A DNA stretch of 16,884 nucleotides from CAYUPY01 sp964446595 (GTDB lineage Bacteria; Patescibacteriota; Dojkabacteria; J137; JAEUSD01). The stretch is from assembly GCA_964446595.1 (NCBI GenBank), contig CAYUPY010000028.1:1-16884 (forward strand). Direction: 5' to 3'. Below, in pieces: positions 13,189 to 16,884 of this stretch (position 1 is the first letter of the stretch; each line of letters starts with the position of its first letter). Below the pieces are notes generated by a model. The model was given only the letters and a program-made list of their open reading frames with translations. It ran no database searches and had not been told where the DNA came from. The position numbers and the translations under genes were made by a program.

Positions 13189-13224
13189 ACGTTATTCAAT
13201 CAAATATATATTAGTACAGACCTT

Positions 13225-14628
13225 ATGAGTAAACCTAAAGAAACAAAAAACCAGGTAGATTTAGAAACTGTAGTTGCCTGGGCAAAGCGCCGCGGATTCG
13301 TTTTTCCCGCATCAGACATTTATGGTGGTTTAGCAAACACCTATGATTACGGTCCATATGGTACGCAATTAAAAAACAATGTCCGCGACCTGTGGTGGGA
13401 TCGTTACATTAAAAGGCGTGGCGATATTTATGGGATTGATAGCACGATTATTTTACGTCCAGAAGTGTGGGAAGCGAGCGGACATACTGCTAGTTTTGCG
13501 GATGTCATGGTTGAGGATAAAGTTACACATAAACGCTATCGCGCCGATCATCTGGTAGAGGAATACTTCCAAAAGAAAGGTGAAGAAGTAAAAGCTGATG
13601 GTCTAGAGCCTGAGGAATTGCAAAAGATGTTGGAAGACAACGGAATTAAGTCTCCAGATGGCAATGACCTAAGCGAGCCTAAGCGCTTTAATCAGCTATT
13701 CCAAACAGAAATAGGAATTATTGCTGGTGATAAAAACAAAGCATATTTACGTGGAGAAATTGCTCAAGGACTGTTTTTAAACTTCAAGAACATCCGGGAC
13801 TCATTTAGGCCAAAGTTACCTTTCGGTATTGGGCAAGTAGGTAAAGCATTCCGTAACGAAATCACTCCCGGTAAATTTACTTACCGCACCTTGGAGTTTG
13901 ATTTGATGGAGTTCGAATACTTCTTTAACCCCGCAGAAAATGACTGGGAAGAGATGTTTGAAAGCTGGAAGCAAGATATGCATGAGTTTGCACTAGAACT
14001 AGGTCTAAAGGAGGAGCAGCTTCGTTGGCGAGCGCACGAAGACTTTGAGCGTTCACACTACTCAAAAAGAACTGAAGACTTGGAGTTTGACTTCCCTTGG
14101 GGATTCAAGGAAATGTGGGGCCTAGCTTACCGTACGGATTTTGATCTGAAAAACCATACCGAAAACTCAGGCAAGGACTTGAGTTATATTTATCCAGGCG
14201 GCGAACGCGTTATACCCCATGTGGTGGAGCCAACATTTGGTTTGTCGCGTACAGCCTCAATCCTAATGTTCGCCGCCTATGACGAAGAGACCCTGGAAGA
14301 TGGTAGCACTAGGACAGTGTTGCGTTTCCACCCTAAGATCGCACCTGTAAAGGTAGCAATCCTTCCGCTTCAAAAAGACGACAAATTGCAAGATTTGGCA
14401 ACTGAAATTTATGAAGACTTGCGCGGCCACTTTACTTGTGAATATGAAAGCAAGGGAAATATTGGAAAGATGTATCGTCGCCAAGACGAAATCGGCACAC
14501 CTTTCTGCGTAACAATTGATTTTGATTCTTTGGAAGACAAAATGGTGACAGTACGCGATCGCGACACAATGCAACAAGAAAGAGTAGCGATCGCGGAACT
14601 TGAACAGTATTTAAGCACAAGGCTTTAA
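13225..14628 (+). CDS. glyS: Glycyl-tRNA synthetase, class II alpha2 type
   Basis: 467 residues from the ATG at 13225; longer readings would run into the N gap. It charges tRNA-Gly. Class II landmarks in order: WAKRRGFVFPASDIYGGLANTYDYGPYG, then ILRPEVWEASGH, YLRGEIAQGLFLNFKN (usually RPETAQGxF), motif 2 VGKAFRNEITPG, then HVVEPTFGLSRTASILMFAAYDEE as motif 3 with its Arg, and a C-terminal anticodon domain starting KIAPVKVAILPL. This is the homodimeric type, not the alpha2beta2 type. The T-box upstream makes its transcription or translation depend on uncharged tRNA-Gly. No Shine-Dalgarno precedes the ATG in the visible leader. Stop overlaps the stop of the convergent gene by 4 nt. Confidence 0.97.
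   Translation: MSKPKETKNQVDLETVVAWAKRRGFVFPASDIYGGLANTYDYGPYGTQLKNNVRDLWWDRYIKRRGDIYGIDSTIILRPEVWEASGHTASFADVMVEDKVTHKRYRADHLVEEYFQKKGEEVKADGLEPEELQKMLEDNGIKSPDGNDLSEPKRFNQLFQTEIGIIAGDKNKAYLRGEIAQGLFLNFKNIRDSFRPKLPFGIGQVGKAFRNEITPGKFTYRTLEFDLMEFEYFFNPAENDWEEMFESWKQDMHEFALELGLKEEQLRWRAHEDFERSHYSKRTEDLEFDFPWGFKEMWGLAYRTDFDLKNHTENSGKDLSYIYPGGERVIPHVVEPTFGLSRTASILMFAAYDEETLEDGSTRTVLRFHPKIAPVKVAILPLQKDDKLQDLATEIYEDLRGHFTCEYESKGNIGKMYRRQDEIGTPFCVTIDFDSLEDKMVTVRDRDTMQQERVAIAELEQYLSTRL
14196..14278. repeat. Intragenic inverted repeat, 11-bp arms, 61-nt loop
   Basis: AGGCGGCGAAC (14196-14206) and GTTCGCCGCCT (14268-14278), perfect arms in glyS, one encoding PGGE and the other FAAY. Confidence 0.82.
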
Positions 14629-15731
14629 GCCTCTGCCAGTTGGGTTGCAGCCATGTCTTGAGAAAATTTCTCTATTGCGGACCGCGCAGCGGTCCGCAAT
14701 TCCTTTATCTCCAGAATAAGCTGGGGATTTTCTTTTTCCACTGCTTCTAAGTCAGCATTACCAAATATTAAAGCAGACAATAATGGTAAGATAATCGAAG
14801 CAATATAGGCAACAATCTGTTGTTTCAAATCGGAGTCAAACACTTCTTTGTATAGCTTGCCATAAAGGTAGGTTACTAGAGATTCAGCCTTATCAGTCAT
14901 GGAGTATGTGAGGAAACCCAAATACTCTTCATTTGGATCCACCTTAAATCTCTCAAGTATTTCTGGTGCCAAGTATGACTTAAATGGGTCTAGAGTCATA
15001 GAATAAGGTACTCCAAACCCTATTAGTTCATGACACTTTTGCATCAGTTCATCCACCACACGGCCTCTTATAAGCTGCTGCATGTCCAGACTTAGCCGTT
15101 TGATCTTTCCTGCCAAAATCTTAGAGTGATAAAGCAAAAGAGCGTTCTTGAACACCTGTTTCCCCCGAGATAAGGTTATTGTTGAATCTAGTTGGCTGAT
15201 TAGCTCTTCATTTTCATGTCTAGTATTAGGGAAAACCATAGCCTTAGCAAACACATTTATTTTATAAGCATCACTTAATGCTCCTAACCCTCGAATTAGC
15301 TCCTGAATCTGCTCATTAATATTAATACTCTCGGTTAAAGCTGTGCTGACCGCTAATAAAATTGTCTGGTTTAAACCTTTTGAGGGTCTGGAGTCAAGGT
15401 GAATTAAAGTAGTAGAGAGTGCGACAGTTCCATCATCTATAAACTTGGCGTTCAGCAACTTGCTTAGCATAATCCGGCTAACAATTGACTTTATCTCTTC
15501 TAGATCATTATCCTTAATTATCGATGCGCTACCTGCCTGCTGGATAGCTTGTTCAATTAGTCTGATTACTACAGCTTGCAGTAACCCCGGCTGATGCTTA
15601 AGTTTCGGTGCAACAACATTAAAGACATCCTCGCATACTTTAGGCATATCTACCCCTGCTTTTAGGCCATTTACTGCAGCATGACGGGCAAACCCTGCAT
15701 AGTCGGTACCAAAGTGCATAGCTGTTTCCAT
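14625..15731 (-). CDS. Helical protein of unknown function (368 residues)
   Basis: 368 residues, almost wholly alpha-helical, with no motif I recognise. A moderately hydrophobic stretch near the C-terminus (about 310-330, IVAYIASIILPLLSALIFG) could be a membrane or buried helix. The C-terminus is charged and helical (EAVEKENPQLILEIKELRTAARSAIEKFSQD). There is no signal peptide at the N-terminus (METAMHFGTDYAGFARHAAV). I choose the ATG at 15731, not the TTG at 15752 or ATG at 15746, because TGC TACAAT ends 5 nt before it. It is divergent from ychF, with 74 nt between starts, and converges on glyS. Near its 3' end is a perfect 12-bp hairpin (14674-14700) whose bases encode LRTAARSAI. Confidence 0.78.
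   Translation of the reverse strand: METAMHFGTDYAGFARHAAVNGLKAGVDMPKVCEDVFNVVAPKLKHQPGLLQAVVIRLIEQAIQQAGSASIIKDNDLEEIKSIVSRIMLSKLLNAKFIDDGTVALSTTLIHLDSRPSKGLNQTILLAVSTALTESININEQIQELIRGLGALSDAYKINVFAKAMVFPNTRHENEELISQLDSTITLSRGKQVFKNALLLYHSKILAGKIKRLSLDMQQLIRGRVVDELMQKCHELIGFGVPYSMTLDPFKSYLAPEILERFKVDPNEEYLGFLTYSMTDKAESLVTYLYGKLYKEVFDSDLKQQIVAYIASIILPLLSALIFGNADLEAVEKENPQLILEIKELRTAARSAIEKFSQDMAATQLAEA
14674..14700. repeat. Perfect 12-bp hairpin with 3-nt loop inside a coding gene
   Basis: ATTGCGGACCGC (14674-14685), loop GCA, GCGGTCCGCAAT (14689-14700). It lies 46 nt past the glyS stop on the plus strand, followed by TCCTTTATCT, so it could end the glyS transcript; on the minus strand it is in the last 80 nt of the helical protein gene. 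Terminator function is inferred; the T tract is weak. Confidence 0.92.
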
Positions 15732-15736
15732 TGCTG

Positions 15737-15745
15737 ATTGTAGCA
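15737..15745 (-). promoter_or_regulatory. Extended -10 promoter (TGC TACAAT) of the 368-residue gene
   Basis: Minus strand TGC (15743-15745) and TACAAT (15737-15742), then 5 nt to the ATG at 15731. It decides the start over two in-frame upstream candidates. Confidence 0.65.
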
Positions 15746-15794
15746 TTAACAATCCAAGCGTTATTTCTTAATTTCTGCTATATTTACACCGATT

Positions 15795-15800
15795 TATAAT
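15795..15800 (+). promoter_or_regulatory. -10 box of ychF
   Basis: Perfect TATAAT, then 5 nt to the ATG at 15806. No clear -35. Leaderless start predicted. Confidence 0.62.
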
Positions 15801-15805
15801 TCATT

Positions 15806-16884
15806 ATGAACTTATCACTTGGTATAGTTGGCTTGCCTAACGTAGGTAAATCAACATTATTTAATGCCCTTACCAACAACGCCATTCCGGCAGAAAACTT
15901 TCCTTTTTGCACGATAGATCCTAACGTAGGAGTGGTTCCGGTTGTCGATCCACGGCTAGATACACTAGCTGAGTTAGTGAAGCCTGCAAAAGTTACTCCA
16001 GCAGTAGTGGAGTTCTGGGATATTGCTGGTTTGGTCAAAGGAGCCGCCCAAGGAGAAGGATTGGGGAACAAGTTTCTTGCCAATATCCGTAATGTATCCG
16101 CGATTGTGCATGTGGTAAGAGCTTTTGAAAATGGGAATATCACCCATGTCGAAAATTCAGTTAACCCCGAAAGAGATATTGAGTTAATTCACACAGAACT
16201 AATTTTAAAGGATTTGGAAACTGTTACCCAAAAAGTGAAGTCTTTTGGGGGGCAAGTACGTGCGAATCCCAAACTTAAGCCAGTAGGTGAAATGCTGGAG
16301 AGATTGGAATCACACTTAAGTGACGGTAAACTGGCTAATGAATTTGAATATAACCAAGAAGATGCGGATCAAGTTGAGATATTTAAATCTCTTTTCTTGC
16401 TGACTGCTAAACCATTTCTATTTGTGGTGAATTCGACGGAATCGCAAATGGAAGCCAGCGTGGAAAGAGTGCGCCAGGCGATTCCGTCCGGGGCAGAAAT
16501 CATCGGCATGGACATTAAGTTAGAAGCTGAAATTGCCGCTTTGCCCAAAGAAGACCAAGCTGAGTATTTGGAGGAATTAGGTTTAGAAGAGCCAGCTTTG
16601 GCGCGTCTTTCCCGTAAAGCATATGAGCTTCTTGGCTTAATTTCGTTCTTTACCGCTGGTGAAACTGAAGTACGTGCATGGACAATTATGAAAGGGTCTA
16701 CCGCCCCTCAAGCGGCTGGTGCCATCCATACAGACTTTGAAAAGAAGTTTATTACTGCCGAAACAGTTGCCTACGATGACTTCGTGGCCGCTGGGGGGTG
16801 GAATCAGGCCAAGGAAACAGGCAAGATTAAGTTGGGCGGCAAAGATTACGTCGTAAAGGATGGCGATGTGATTATCTTCAAGCA
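15806..16884 (+). CDS. ychF: Redox-regulated P-loop ATPase/GTPase YchF (OLA1 family), last codons beyond window
   Basis: About 359 residues visible; the family end (xxDGDVIIFxFNV) is nearly reached, so just a few codons are missing. Obg-type G1 GLPNVGKSTLFNALT (9-23) and the switch segment FPFCTIDPNVGVV are followed by G3 DIAGLVKGAAQGEGLGNKFLANIR. The G4-like NSTE replaces the usual NKxD, as expected for a family that prefers ATP. The C-terminal TGS domain holds AGETEVRAWTIMKGSTAPQAAGAIHTDFEKKFITAETVAYDDF. YchF binds ribosomes and acts in translation and oxidative stress control. A TATAAT lies 5 nt before the ATG. An 11-bp inverted repeat lies between the G4-like motif and the C-terminal domain. 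Confidence 0.97.
   Translation, partial: MNLSLGIVGLPNVGKSTLFNALTNNAIPAENFPFCTIDPNVGVVPVVDPRLDTLAELVKPAKVTPAVVEFWDIAGLVKGAAQGEGLGNKFLANIRNVSAIVHVVRAFENGNITHVENSVNPERDIELIHTELILKDLETVTQKVKSFGGQVRANPKLKPVGEMLERLESHLSDGKLANEFEYNQEDADQVEIFKSLFLLTAKPFLFVVNSTESQMEASVERVRQAIPSGAEIIGMDIKLEAEIAALPKEDQAEYLEELGLEEPALARLSRKAYELLGLISFFTAGETEVRAWTIMKGSTAPQAAGAIHTDFEKKFITAETVAYDDFVAAGGWNQAKETGKIKLGGKDYVVKDGDVIIFK
16435..16488. repeat. Intragenic inverted repeat, 11-bp arms, 32-nt loop
   Basis: GACGGAATCGC (16435-16445) and GCGATTCCGTC (16478-16488), a perfect match in ychF. Confidence 0.9.

Noticed and set aside
14555..14594. Two GCGATCGC octamers in glyS (14555-14562 and 14587-14594), like the cyanobacterial HIP1 repeat
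   Set aside because: Only these two close copies were noticed and they fit the codons VRDRDT and VAIAEL; nothing else suggests a cyanobacterium.
14263..14620. Three minus-strand ORFs opposite the 3' part of glyS
   Set aside because: They are antisense shadows of a strongly conserved synthetase, with no promoter pattern.
9241..15752. TTG or GTG starts upstream of the chosen ATGs (1562, 9256, 10067, 10976, 15752)
   Set aside because: In three cases the added codons read Met-Leu-Lys or Met-Leu-Asn because TTGCTAAA is the extended -10 itself; in the others the added codons also contain the -10. They are promoter, not coding.
1..16884. CRISPR array, transposase, integrase, toxin-antitoxin or phage genes
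   Set aside because: No spaced direct repeats and no protein of these kinds were found; the region looks like ordinary core chromosome.

Overview
The window is a compact bacterial segment with no mobile elements. It has about 17 protein genes, one tRNA and one probable T-box riboswitch. It is AT-rich overall, genes are packed tightly on both strands, and convergent genes often overlap at their stop codons. The standard code fits all genes (TGA is not read as an amino acid). The mix of short housekeeping enzymes, membrane-anchored unknowns, a degenerate kinase-like protein and almost no Shine-Dalgarno sequences suggests a Candidate Phyla Radiation (Patescibacteria) genome. This is inference from general character; I cannot name the lineage. 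Ten Ns at 13179-13188 show a scaffolded, probably metagenomic assembly.

Layout: 1-1541 (minus) holds a small-conductance mechanosensitive channel followed by a VIT1/CCC1-type metal transporter cut by the window edge. 1569-4098 (plus) holds a secreted His-rich beta-type protein, tRNA-Pro(UGG), a two-helix membrane protein and a membrane-anchored sugar dehydrogenase-like propeller. 4085-4912 (minus) is an RNA N2-guanine methyltransferase-like gene. 4960-6408 (plus) holds a membrane-anchored DsbA-like oxidoreductase, a clear intrinsic terminator and an anchored unknown. 6412-10961 (minus) runs miaA, a frameshifted membrane protein, its intact paralog, then lepA. 10960-12546 (plus) holds recO and a cytidylate-kinase-like protein. 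Then come a 102-residue unknown (minus), a T-box leader and glycyl-tRNA synthetase (plus), a 368-residue helical unknown (minus) and ychF (plus, missing only its last few codons). Translation quality and tRNA biology (LepA, MiaA, GlyRS, tRNA-Pro, tRNA-type methylase, YchF) dominate, with an envelope set (MscS, CCC1, DsbA-like, sugar dehydrogenase-like).

Three things stand out. (1) Most genes carry a -10 box ending only 5-6 nt before the start codon, often with an extended TGC element, so transcripts should be leaderless; miaA and recO even share overlapping start codons inside TCATGA. (2) At least ten long perfect GC-rich inverted repeats (9-12 bp arms) lie inside coding genes, well above chance; their sequences differ, so they are not copies of one element. 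(3) A compact T-box with a full antiterminator precedes glycyl-tRNA synthetase.
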